Assembly (NCBI GenBank): GCA_016794785.1
Contig: JAEUHC010000019.1
Span: 682,001-746,000 of the forward strand
Direction of reading: 5' to 3'
Origin: Opitutaceae bacterium
GTDB taxonomy: Bacteria; Verrucomicrobiota; Verrucomicrobiia; Opitutales; Opitutaceae
DNA: 64,000 nt
Each line of letters begins with the position of its first letter. The first letter of the stretch is position 1. The notes under the pieces were generated by a model. The model was not told the origin of the DNA and did no database searches. It saw only the letters and a list, made by a program, of their open reading frames with translations. The translations under genes were made by a program, and so were the position numbers. Positions 7,575 through 16,003 of the stretch are shown here, in pieces.

Positions 7575-10442
7575 TCAGAAGCGGAAGGAATTCGTCAACG
7601 TGACCTGCCGTGGTTCGGTGTAGCGGGGGTAGCGGGCGGTCGTGCCCTGGTTCGTGACGTTGTTGAACGCGTTGTCGATGTTGAGCTGCCCGGTCCAATT
7701 CACCCGGCCGAGCTTTCTCGTATATTTGAAGAACGGACTGAACACGCATTCATCGGCGTTCTGCCGCTCCGGGACGACCAACACCCCGGTGATGAAGAGG
7801 CCGCCGGGATTGCGCACCGCGCCGCGCGACCAACGCACCGATCCGCCCACGCTGAAGCCCTGCAGCAAACCCGAACGGAAATCATAGCGGGTGACGAAAC
7901 TCCCCCGATATCGCTTGGGCTGCCGGTTGTCGTCGTTCTGGCCCTCAATATAAACGAGGCTCCCGGAGAGCGCGGCGTCGATCTCAGCCGGGGACCGGCC
8001 GATGGAAGCCAGGTAGCTCCGGGCAGTCTCAACCTTCGCGCGGAACTGCGGGACGGAGGTGGAGCGATGGTCTTGCGTCGTGGCGAAGGCCAGCCGGCTC
8101 GTCCAGTTGCGGGTGATGTTGGCCGTGAGCTCCAATTCCCAGCCCTCGGTGGTGCGATTGTTGGAGTCGGACGTTCCAAGGATCAGATCCGGCGAGGGCG
8201 TGGTGCGCCCGGTGTTGAGGGCGTCGTTGACCTCCGTCTGCAGGGCCGCGCCGATGTTGGTCGCGTAGTTTTCCGCCGTGTTGTCGTAGCGGATCACGTT
8301 GGCGTTGACGCGCCCGTTCAGGAGGGCGAAACGCAGGCCATAGTCGAAGCCGGAGCCCGAGGTCGGTTGGCGGGCTTTGCCGTAGAGATCGGTGCCGATG
8401 TTGTCGGTGAACATCGCCGACTCCTGGTAGGACGTCGTGACGGCGAGCCAAGACGTGAGATTGAACACCGCGCCGGCGGTTTTGTTGGTTCGCCAGGTGT
8501 CGGCGTTGAGCCGGGTGGGAATATCGCCGGCGTCATCGGACAAGGGCTGGCCGGCCGCGTCGACGAAGCGCGTCTCCTGGAAGACACCGATGAGTTGCGT
8601 CGGGAGATTGCGCGATTGTTTCCAGTGATCGCGGCTGAGGCCGACGCTGGTGCGCAGACGCTGCTTGAAGAACGAGCCGAGGTGCTGAAAGACCGCGGTG
8701 GAAAGCGACTGGTCGTAGTATTCGAGGTTGTTCGTGAAGTAGTCGACGACGCCGGGAAGCTTCGGGATGCGGAGATTCTCGCCGTTGCCGTCTTTGAAGT
8801 AGAACCACGGGGAGACGACGTTGTTGGCGAGGCGGGCGGCAACCCCGGTGTAGCCGCGGCGGGTGATTTCCTCCTTCGTGAGCGCCCATTGCATGCCCTT
8901 GATCCGATTGATCTCGGCGCGGTGATTGGCGCTGACGATGAAGCGGTGGGACGTGTTCCAGACCGAAAGATCCTGGAGCAGCATCAGCCGCGCGGACCGC
9001 ATGTCACGATCCTCGAAGCGGCGGGTGAAGGTGCCGGGGATGAAGAGCTGCTCGAAATTGGGGTTGGGGATGGTGCGGGTGGGATCGTTGGGGAACGCGG
9101 GATCGGGCAAGTTGCGGTTGACGTCGATGAAGACGCCACGGGCGTTGGCGCCCCAGATGTTGGCGTTACGCGTGAGGCTCTGATCGGTGAATTCCCTTTG
9201 ATGGTTGAGGGCCAGCCACACGCGGGTGTCGCGCGAGAAACTGTGCTGGACGGAAAGGTTGGTGGAATTGTCAACATAGCGGACGCGCGTATCGGGTCCG
9301 GCCCAATCCTGCTCGAGGGGGAACAGGGGATTCTGCGTGGGCAGGAAGGGCAGGCGATTGGGGTTCTGCGGGTCGGTGGCGCTGGTGGCGCCCGCGCCCT
9401 GCACCAAGGTGGAGACGCGGTATACGGGAAATGCCGCGGTGGTGCCCTGCGTAGCCAGATTATAGAGACTTCCCCGGATGAACGCCTGGTTGGCGTTGGC
9501 GAGGGTGGAGTTCCCGGAAAGGCGGAGCATGCCGACGCCGTTGGCCTGCGTCCCGGCGCGAAGGGGATCGGCGTCTTGCGCGTTGGTGCCGGAGCCGCGG
9601 ACGTAGGCGGTGGTGAGGTCCACCAACGCCGTGTGGCTGAAGAAGCTTAAGAGGCGTCCGGATTCATGGGTGACATCGATCACCGTGTTGCCGTGCTTGA
9701 AGGGCTGATAGCGCACGGCGCCGGCCCATCCCTGCATGTTGCGCGCCGTGTTCTCGTGCCAGCCCTCGAGATCGGAGTCGACGAGGTTGAAGCGGAGGGC
9801 GAGCTTCTGGTCCACGAGCACCCGATTGAGATCGGCCGTGAGCCGCTGGGAGCCGCGGTCGTCGAAGCGGGCCTGCACTTCGTGGCTGTTGTTGAACCGA
9901 GCACGCTTGGATCCGGTGTTGATGGTTCCCGTGGCGTCGGTGTCGCCATACGAGATGCCGCCGGCTCCGCGTGAAATCTCCATCCGCTCCAAGTTGTAGG
10001 TGTCCATCGGGGCGTAGGTGGGGAAACCGTCCTTGAGCTGGCGCCCGGAGGGGAGGCCGCGGAAGTTGATCCGATTGCCCGAACGGGCACCGATCGCGGC
10101 GCCTACCTGCATGTTGTCGTTGTAGACATTCTCGGCGCCGACGGCGAATTCCATGGCCTGGAAGAAGTCGGTGACGCCGAGGTCGGCCATGAACTCTGCG
10201 TTGAGCACGGAGATGGAGTTGGGGAGATTGGCGAGCGACTCGTTGGTGCGCGTGCCGCTCATCGCGGTGGACGACTCGTAGCCGACATCGGTGGTGGCGG
10301 TGACTTCGAAGGGCGAGAGGACGACGGCTTCAGCAGCGGGCTTGGCGGCGGCGGGGGCGGACGGGGAAACTTGCGCGGAGGTCAGGACGGGGCCCAGAGC
10401 GAGGAGCGCCAGGAGGACGGATAGCGGGTGGGTGGTTTTCAT
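7575..10442 (-). CDS. TonB-dependent receptor
   Basis: A complete 955-residue outer-membrane receptor. The signal peptide ends near residue 24 (LTSAQ). The motif V-V-L42-S-P-F-E-V then precedes the plug, which contains the PNSISV segment and the conserved R-G-A-G-G-I-S-Y-G-D stretch. The barrel ends in ...SFRF, a terminal Phe as expected for recognition by the outer-membrane assembly machinery. It is most like the truncated receptor at the left edge. It follows an esterase gene by 21 bases and precedes a sulfatase by 15, so import and desulfation genes alternate here. There is no SusD-like lipoprotein beside it. The ligand is unknown, with a sulfated oligosaccharide the best guess from context. 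Confidence 0.93.
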   Translation of the reverse strand: MKTTHPLSVLLALLALGPVLTSAQVSPSAPAAAKPAAEAVVLSPFEVTATTDVGYESSTAMSGTRTNESLANLPNSISVLNAEFMADLGVTDFFQAMEFAVGAENVYNDNMQVGAAIGARSGNRINFRGLPSGRQLKDGFPTYAPMDTYNLERMEISRGAGGISYGDTDATGTINTGSKRARFNNSHEVQARFDDRGSQRLTADLNRVLVDQKLALRFNLVDSDLEGWHENTARNMQGWAGAVRYQPFKHGNTVIDVTHESGRLLSFFSHTALVDLTTAYVRGSGTNAQDADPLRAGTQANGVGMLRLSGNSTLANANQAFIRGSLYNLATQGTTAAFPVYRVSTLVQGAGATSATDPQNPNRLPFLPTQNPLFPLEQDWAGPDTRVRYVDNSTNLSVQHSFSRDTRVWLALNHQREFTDQSLTRNANIWGANARGVFIDVNRNLPDPAFPNDPTRTIPNPNFEQLFIPGTFTRRFEDRDMRSARLMLLQDLSVWNTSHRFIVSANHRAEINRIKGMQWALTKEEITRRGYTGVAARLANNVVSPWFYFKDGNGENLRIPKLPGVVDYFTNNLEYYDQSLSTAVFQHLGSFFKQRLRTSVGLSRDHWKQSRNLPTQLIGVFQETRFVDAAGQPLSDDAGDIPTRLNADTWRTNKTAGAVFNLTSWLAVTTSYQESAMFTDNIGTDLYGKARQPTSGSGFDYGLRFALLNGRVNANVIRYDNTAENYATNIGAALQTEVNDALNTGRTTPSPDLILGTSDSNNRTTEGWELELTANITRNWTSRLAFATTQDHRSTSVPQFRAKVETARSYLASIGRSPAEIDAALSGSLVYIEGQNDDNRQPKRYRGSFVTRYDFRSGLLQGFSVGGSVRWSRGAVRNPGGLFITGVLVVPERQNADECVFSPFFKYTRKLGRVNWTGQLNIDNAFNNVTNQGTTARYPRYTEPRQVTLTNSFRF

Positions 10443-10463
10443 GGGAGTTTGGTCGGGGGGAAT

Positions 10464-11468
10464 CTATTTGGCTGGGTGTAGATGGGCGGAGAAAAAGGCC
10501 ACGGTTCGTTGCACGATCGCGGCGAGAGAGGGTTCGATGGGCGAGCCCACTTGACGCCAGTTATGCCCGGCATTCCGGATGATCATGGTTTCCACCGGAG
10601 CGTGGGTAGCGACCGCTTTCTCCTTCATGTAGTAGGCGTGCTTGACCGGAATGGTGGTGTCCTGGTCGCCTTGAATCATCAGCAACGGCGCGCTGCGGCT
10701 GGTCAGGTAATTGATCGGGCTCATTTCCCGATAGCGGGCCAGTTTCTCCTGCGCGTCGGCGTCCGTTCGCAGAATCCGGGGCCCGAAGCGGTCGCGGAAA
10801 TCGGCGCGGTCGTCGTGGTTGAAAAGGTCGGTCTTCTCGAAGTCGCACGGCCCATACCACGAAACCCCCGCCAAAATCCGGTAGGCGGCACCCACGAGTT
10901 CCGGTGCGCCCGGCAGGCTTTCGGGCGATGAGAGCAGCAGCAGCTGGGCGATTTGCCCGCCGGCGGAGTCGCCGAACACGAAGAATCGATTCGGGTCCAG
11001 CCCCAGGGCGGCGCTGTTTTTCGCCAGGTAGCGGACCGCATCCTTCGCATCGATCACGCAGTCCCGCATCGCGACATCGTTGTCCGGCTTGTAGAGGCGA
11101 TATTCGACCGAGGCGACGGCGAAGCCTTGTTCGAGGAGTTTTTTGAAGACCACGGCGAACGAACCGTTGCCCGCGCCCAGCTTGCTCCCCGCCGCCCAGC
11201 CACCGCCGTGGGTATAGATGATCACGGGGCACGTCCCCGCTGGCTTCGGCGTCGGATAGTAAAGATCGAGATGCAAGTCGCCCTTGGGGGTCGTCTTGTA
11301 AACCGTCTCCAGTTTCCGTTCTCCCCCGGTCTCGAGATACGACCGCACTCGGCCTTTTTGTTTGCCGGGCGCCGGGGCCGAAATGCTGTCAGGAACGGCC
11401 GCGTCGGCCGCATGCAGGTTCGAAAGAAAACCCGACAGCAGAACGAGGGTGGCGATGATGGCTTTCAT
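10464..11468 (-). CDS. Secreted alpha/beta hydrolase (carbohydrate-esterase-like)
   Basis: A 334-residue exported serine esterase of the HGGGW type (BD-FAE/Axe-like lipase-esterase group). The signal peptide ends near residue 20 (LHA). The oxyanion motif H87-G-G-G-W91 and the nucleophile elbow G-D-S168-A-G-G are clear. D270 (GDQD) and H302 (GHNW) complete a plausible catalytic triad. Relatives remove acetyl or feruloyl groups from plant or algal polysaccharides. Its ATG overlaps the stop of the upstream sulfatase as ATGA (11465-11468), so translation of the two is probably coupled, and removal of acyl and sulfate groups from the same polymer is a reasonable inference. A general lipase or peptidase role is not excluded. 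Confidence 0.87.
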   Translation of the reverse strand: MKAIIATLVLLSGFLSNLHAADAAVPDSISAPAPGKQKGRVRSYLETGGERKLETVYKTTPKGDLHLDLYYPTPKPAGTCPVIIYTHGGGWAAGSKLGAGNGSFAVVFKKLLEQGFAVASVEYRLYKPDNDVAMRDCVIDAKDAVRYLAKNSAALGLDPNRFFVFGDSAGGQIAQLLLLSSPESLPGAPELVGAAYRILAGVSWYGPCDFEKTDLFNHDDRADFRDRFGPRILRTDADAQEKLARYREMSPINYLTSRSAPLLMIQGDQDTTIPVKHAYYMKEKAVATHAPVETMIIRNAGHNWRQVGSPIEPSLAAIVQRTVAFFSAHLHPAK

Positions 11469-12838
11469 AGATCAGCATCCAGCTTCGCGCGCTTTTTCCG
11501 TGGTTCGTTGCTGAGGGTGGTCGGATCAGGTTTGGTGGGCAGTGTGGCATTCCATGCGAGCACCATTTTGGTCAGGCGCGCAGTGATATCCGGATGGGCC
11601 TTGGATTGATCTTGGGCGGCGTCCTCGGCGCGATTCCATTTCAGGTTGTGCAATTCGGACTGCGTGCCGTCGAAGTTGGTCACCAACTTCCAATCACCGT
11701 CGCGCACGGCCAAGTCAGTCGAGCGATAGCGCCAGAAAATGGGCCGGGTGCGGAGAACGGGCTGGCCGTTGAGGGCCGCTAGGAGGTTCTCGCCATCGCC
11801 CTGGGCTTCGGGGGGAGGCGTAACCCCCGCAGCTGCACAAAAAGTGGGCAGCAAATCCACGGCCGTGAAGACGGTGGTGTCATTCTTTGCGCCGGCCGGG
11901 GCGTGGCCCGGCCAGCGCACGATGAAGGGGACCCGCACACCGCCTTCAAAAAGACTGCGCTTGCGGCCGCGCAGGCCGCCGGTTTCGCCCAAGCTGTAGT
12001 AGCTGCGCCAGGCGCCGGGTGATCCCTTTTGGTCGGGGCTGCCTGTGTTTTCCGGGCCGTTGTCGCTGGAAAACACCACGAGGGTGTTTTGCTCCAGGCC
12101 GCTGCGCTTCAGCGCATCGAGGATCATGCCCACTTTCCGGTCACCATCGGTGATGACCGCCGCGTAGATCCGTTTTCGTTCATCGAGATGCTTCCACTGC
12201 TCGAGCGATTCAGGCGACGGGGTGTGGTTCAGATGACTTTCGTGCAACCAGACGTTCAAGTAAAACGGCCGGCCCTTGTGCGCTTCGATGAATTGCACGG
12301 CGCGGCTAGGGATTTCGTCGCCACTGCGGTCGATCTTCGGTCCGGGGCCGCCATAAACCGCCGATTCATCGATCCCGTAGTCCGCCATGGTCGGCCGACC
12401 CTCTCCCATGTGCCACTTGCCGAAATGTCCCGTGCGATAGCCGGCAGCCTTGAGATAACGAGGAATGGTCGGGGCTCTTGAATCGAGCCAGTCGGGCATT
12501 TCGGGTCCGCGGTTGGGTCCGAAAATATGATTGATGCCAAAGCGCGCCGGATATCGCCCCGTCATAGCCGCCACGCGACTGGGTGAGCACACGGGATGCA
12601 ACACGTTGAATTGCTGAAAATCGATGCCCTCGTTGGCGAGGCGATCGAGGTTCGGCGTCTTCAGCCAGGTGTTGCCGTGACACGAAAGATCGCCCCAGCC
12701 CCAGTCGTCGGCGTAGATGAAGACGATATTGGGCCGCGCCGGAGTCTTCGGCGCATCCGCGGCGAACAGCATGGCCGACGGGGACAACAGCAGAGCGGCG
12801 GCGAGGGCTAAAAGCGTTTTCATGGCGGTCGGCTTCAT
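11465..12838 (-). CDS. Secreted S1-family sulfatase
   Basis: A 457-residue sulfatase. The start at 12838 is preferred because its ATG overlaps the upstream TGA as ATGA; an in-frame ATG at 12823 is an alternative that leaves a shorter signal peptide. It carries D44-D45, C84-S-P-S-R88, GKWHM and SSDNGPEN, so all core elements are present. It belongs with the sulfatases at 32444-34033, 34138-35556 and 38994-40412: all share an ADDWGWGDL segment, CSPSR and the MPDWL segment that follows. The C-terminus is basic (PRKKRAKL). It is the last of four sulfatases in a row and leads directly into an esterase. Confidence 0.93.
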   Translation of the reverse strand: MKPTAMKTLLALAAALLLSPSAMLFAADAPKTPARPNIVFIYADDWGWGDLSCHGNTWLKTPNLDRLANEGIDFQQFNVLHPVCSPSRVAAMTGRYPARFGINHIFGPNRGPEMPDWLDSRAPTIPRYLKAAGYRTGHFGKWHMGEGRPTMADYGIDESAVYGGPGPKIDRSGDEIPSRAVQFIEAHKGRPFYLNVWLHESHLNHTPSPESLEQWKHLDERKRIYAAVITDGDRKVGMILDALKRSGLEQNTLVVFSSDNGPENTGSPDQKGSPGAWRSYYSLGETGGLRGRKRSLFEGGVRVPFIVRWPGHAPAGAKNDTTVFTAVDLLPTFCAAAGVTPPPEAQGDGENLLAALNGQPVLRTRPIFWRYRSTDLAVRDGDWKLVTNFDGTQSELHNLKWNRAEDAAQDQSKAHPDITARLTKMVLAWNATLPTKPDPTTLSNEPRKKRAKLDADL

Positions 12839-14493
12839 TCGAGCGGGGCGCCGTCCTTGGCTTTTTTGTTTTTTCCCTTGGCGCGTGCATTCGCGGGGTC
12901 GGCCGCTTCGGGAATCCACGTGGCGAGCTCGGGCCAGAGCGGCGGGCCGTCGTTTTTTTGCACGGTGCCGGGCGTGCTGCGGCCGTCGCGGACGATGCGG
13001 GTCGCGGTCGCTTTGAGGCGGTTCACGATGTCGGGGTGCTGGTCGTGGACGTTGGTCGTTTCGCGCGCGTCGTTCTGCAGGTGGTAAAGCTCGAACGGAG
13101 GCTCGCCGGCCTTGGGTTCGATCCGTTGGGGCGCGAGGCTGCCGCCGGAACCGCGAAACAAGTTCAGCTTCCACGGCCCCTCGCGGACGGCGAAGCCACC
13201 GTTGCTGGAGTGGTGCATGAGCGGGCCGCGCAGGGGACGCGGATAATCGTCGCCGCGCAGCGCGGCCAGCAGGCTGTAGCTGTCCTCGCCGGCATGAGGT
13301 GGCAGCGCAACGCCGACGATGTCGGCGCACGTGGCGAGCAAATCGATCTGACCGACCGGATCGGTGCAGGTGCGGCCGGCCTGGATGACGGCGGGCCAAC
13401 GCATCACAAACGGCACGCGATGTCCGCCCTCGTAGATGTCGCGTTTGCCGCCTTTCCAATCGCCGCTACTGGCGTGTTGATACTGCTTGAGCCGCTCGGC
13501 GTAGCCGTTCTCCGCGCCGTTATCGCTGCTGAAGAAAACGAGGGTGTCGCGCGTGAGGCCGTGTTCGTCCAACGCCGCCAGCACCTGGCCCACGCGGTGG
13601 TCGGTCTCCAGCATGAAATCCCCGTAGGCGCCCACGCGGCTCTTGCCTACGAACTCGGGCGCGACGCTGTGCGGGAGATGCGGCGAGTTGAGCGGCAGAT
13701 AGAGGAAGAACGGCTGGCCGGCCTTCGCCGCGGCGGCCCGGCTCGCGAGGTAGGCCACGGCTTTTTCGGTGGTGATGCGAAGGCAGGCGTCATCACGAAA
13801 CGACGGCGCGATCTCGATATCGGCCGCGCTTTGCCGCTCCGTATCGTAAGGCGGCATAAAGCGGAACGTGTTGCGCTCCCGGTCCTGCTTTTTGTGGGTC
13901 CAGAGTGACGGCGGTTCGGTCACGCGCGTGTTCTCGACGTAGGTCAGCACGCCGTAGTTCATCGAGGCCGGGATGCCGAAGTAGTAGTCGAAGCCGCGCT
14001 CGTTCGGGCCGTCGGTGATGGGCTGCGTCCAGTCGCGTTTCCCGATCGTGCCGGGAAACTTCATCTGGAGGTGCCATTTGCCGATAATGGCGGTGTGGTA
14101 GCCGGCGGACTTGAGCAACGAGGCGACGGTCATGCGGTCTTTCGCGATGAGACACGGGCCGTCGGAATGCAGCACACCGCTCTTGAGCGAGGTGCGCCAG
14201 CTGTAGCGCCCGGTCAGCAACGCGTAGCGCGAGGGGGTGCAAACGGTGTCGGCGCTGTGGCCGTCGGTGAACACGATCCCTTCGCGCGCGAGCCGGTCGA
14301 GGTTCGGCGTCTGGAACTTCGACTGCGGATTGAGCGCGCTCATGTCGCCATAGCCCTGGTCGTCGGTGTAGATGACGACGATGTTGGGCCGGGATTTTTC
14401 CGCGGCCAGCGCCGCTGTCACGAAGAGGACGCACAAGGGCGCGGCGAGAATGCGGAGATAACGGATCATGGTAACGGGGCGGTGGGTCTTCAT
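12835..14493 (-). CDS. Secreted S1-family sulfatase
   Basis: A 552-residue sulfatase. The ATG at 14493 overlaps the upstream stop (ATGA), which decides the start; ATG 14469 is a downstream alternative. The signal peptide ends near residue 31. The active-site signature consists of D44-D45, C85-T-P-S-R89 followed by YALLTGRYSWRT, GKWHL and SSDNGAEN. It is closest to the next gene upstream (14490-15983), with which it shares the SGVL, GFDYYFGI/GFDRYFGI and G-D-F-M/V-x-x-T-D segments, so the two look like a tandem duplication that has diverged. The tail after about residue 525 is Lys-rich. The substrate is not determinable from sequence alone. Confidence 0.93.
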   Translation of the reverse strand: MKTHRPVTMIRYLRILAAPLCVLFVTAALAAEKSRPNIVVIYTDDQGYGDMSALNPQSKFQTPNLDRLAREGIVFTDGHSADTVCTPSRYALLTGRYSWRTSLKSGVLHSDGPCLIAKDRMTVASLLKSAGYHTAIIGKWHLQMKFPGTIGKRDWTQPITDGPNERGFDYYFGIPASMNYGVLTYVENTRVTEPPSLWTHKKQDRERNTFRFMPPYDTERQSAADIEIAPSFRDDACLRITTEKAVAYLASRAAAAKAGQPFFLYLPLNSPHLPHSVAPEFVGKSRVGAYGDFMLETDHRVGQVLAALDEHGLTRDTLVFFSSDNGAENGYAERLKQYQHASSGDWKGGKRDIYEGGHRVPFVMRWPAVIQAGRTCTDPVGQIDLLATCADIVGVALPPHAGEDSYSLLAALRGDDYPRPLRGPLMHHSSNGGFAVREGPWKLNLFRGSGGSLAPQRIEPKAGEPPFELYHLQNDARETTNVHDQHPDIVNRLKATATRIVRDGRSTPGTVQKNDGPPLWPELATWIPEAADPANARAKGKNKKAKDGAPLE

Positions 14494-15983
14494 TTCTTTT
14501 TCTTGGTCGCCGCGGGCGTTGGCTTTCGAAGCTGAATCGCGACGTCGTTGTTCTGCTTCGCGCCGGGCGTGCTGCGGCCGTCGGCTATGAACTGCTCGAG
14601 CAGCTTGGTCAGTCGCGCGACTTCCTCGGGACATTCGGCGTGGAGGTTCTTCGACTCGGCCAGGTCGGTGCGGAGATTGTAGAGCTGCGTCGCCGGCAGG
14701 TCTTTCGCCTCCGCGCTGCCGGGGATCGGCGTGCTCCAGCCACCGGAGTCGGCGCAGAGCTCGAGCTTCCAATCTCCCTGCCGGATGGCGAACGAGCCGT
14801 TGATGGAGTGATGCACCACGGCCGTGTGCAGCGGGGCGCGGTCGGTGCCCAGTAGGGCGGGCAGAATGCTCACGCTGTCTTCGCCGGCGTTGGCGGGCAG
14901 CTTCGCGCCCACGAGCTCGGCGCAGGTGGCCATGAGATCGACCAGCGTGATCGTCTGGTCGCTGCGGCTGCCGGCCTTGGTCCGATCAGGCCAGCGCGCG
15001 ATGAAGGGAACCCGATGGCCGCCATCAAAGATGTCCGCCTTGGAACCGCGCAGATCGCCGCTCGGGAAGTGACCTTTGGCCTGCATTTCCGGAATGCCCG
15101 CGGCTTTCGAGCAACCGTTGTCGCTGGTTACGATCACGAGGGTGTTGCCGCCGATGCCGGCCTGATCGAGGGCGGCGAGGACCTGGCCCACAGCCCAGTC
15201 CGTCGCCATCACGAAGTCGCCGTATTTGCCGAGCCCGCTTTTGCCCTGCCACTCCTTGGTCGGCAGAATCGGCGTGTGGGGCGAGGTGAGGGGCAGGTAG
15301 AGAAAGAACGGGCGCCCGGTCTTCGCCTGATCGCCGATATACTCGACGGCCTTGCGGGTCAGCGTCGGCAAAACATCCACCGCTTCAAAACTCGCCGCCG
15401 CCGGCCCGGTGCGTTGCCACGTCTTGGTCGTGGTCAGTGGTTTGGTGAAGCGGTCTTGGTCGATGAACGCGAAGGGCGGCATGTCCAGCGAGGCGCTGAT
15501 GCCGAAGTAGCGGTCAAACCCGCGCGTGATCGGGCCGTCGGTGATGATCGGCGAGGGTTGATCCTTGGGGATGCCCATGCCGAGGTGCCATTTCCCGATG
15601 CAGGCCGTGGCGTAGCCATGTTGCTTCAATAACGCCGGGACCGTCAGGCGGTCTGCGGGAATCAACGGCTCGCTGTAACCCTGGAGCACGCCGGACTGGA
15701 GCCGCGTGCGCCAGTTGTAACGACCGGTCATGATGCCGTAGCGGGTTGGCGTGCACACGGATGAACTGGAATGCGCGTCGGTGAAGATCATCCCCTGGCT
15801 CGCCATCCGGTCGAGATGCGGAGTGGCGATCTTGCTGCGGGTGGGATTGAGGCACTGGACGTCCCCGTAGCCGAGATCGTCGGCGAGGATATAGACGATG
15901 TTGGGCGGCGACGGCGCCGCGGCGTTCAGTCCGGAGAGGGGGACGAACAGCAGTGCAGTGAGAGCAATCGAGACGCGCTTCAT
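14490..15983 (-). CDS. Secreted S1-family sulfatase
   Basis: A 497-residue sulfatase starting at ATG 15983, which gives a signal peptide to about residue 22 (LNAAA); the open frame further upstream is non-coding-like and overlaps the preceding gene. The motifs are D35-D36, C77-T-P-T-R81, GKWHLGM and TSDNGCSK. It shares several long segments with the sulfatase at 12835-14493. The stop of the upstream sulfatase lies 20 bases away and its own stop overlaps the next start as ATGA. It ends in a run of lysines (TKKKK), as do several proteins here. Predicted location is periplasmic or extracellular. Confidence 0.93.
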   Translation of the reverse strand: MKRVSIALTALLFVPLSGLNAAAPSPPNIVYILADDLGYGDVQCLNPTRSKIATPHLDRMASQGMIFTDAHSSSSVCTPTRYGIMTGRYNWRTRLQSGVLQGYSEPLIPADRLTVPALLKQHGYATACIGKWHLGMGIPKDQPSPIITDGPITRGFDRYFGISASLDMPPFAFIDQDRFTKPLTTTKTWQRTGPAAASFEAVDVLPTLTRKAVEYIGDQAKTGRPFFLYLPLTSPHTPILPTKEWQGKSGLGKYGDFVMATDWAVGQVLAALDQAGIGGNTLVIVTSDNGCSKAAGIPEMQAKGHFPSGDLRGSKADIFDGGHRVPFIARWPDRTKAGSRSDQTITLVDLMATCAELVGAKLPANAGEDSVSILPALLGTDRAPLHTAVVHHSINGSFAIRQGDWKLELCADSGGWSTPIPGSAEAKDLPATQLYNLRTDLAESKNLHAECPEEVARLTKLLEQFIADGRSTPGAKQNNDVAIQLRKPTPAATKKKK

Positions 15984-16003
15984 GAAGGAAGGCTTTGAGA
16001 TGA

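Noticed and set aside
10464..11468. A peptidase or lipase role for the HGGGW hydrolase
   Set aside because: Not excluded, but the signal peptide, the coupling to a sulfatase and the match to carbohydrate-esterase-like motifs make a polysaccharide esterase more likely.
12839..13459. Long N-terminal extension of the sulfatase starting at 13459
   Set aside because: The extension is Arg/Pro/His-rich, lies inside the preceding sulfatase gene in another frame, and would bury the signal peptide.
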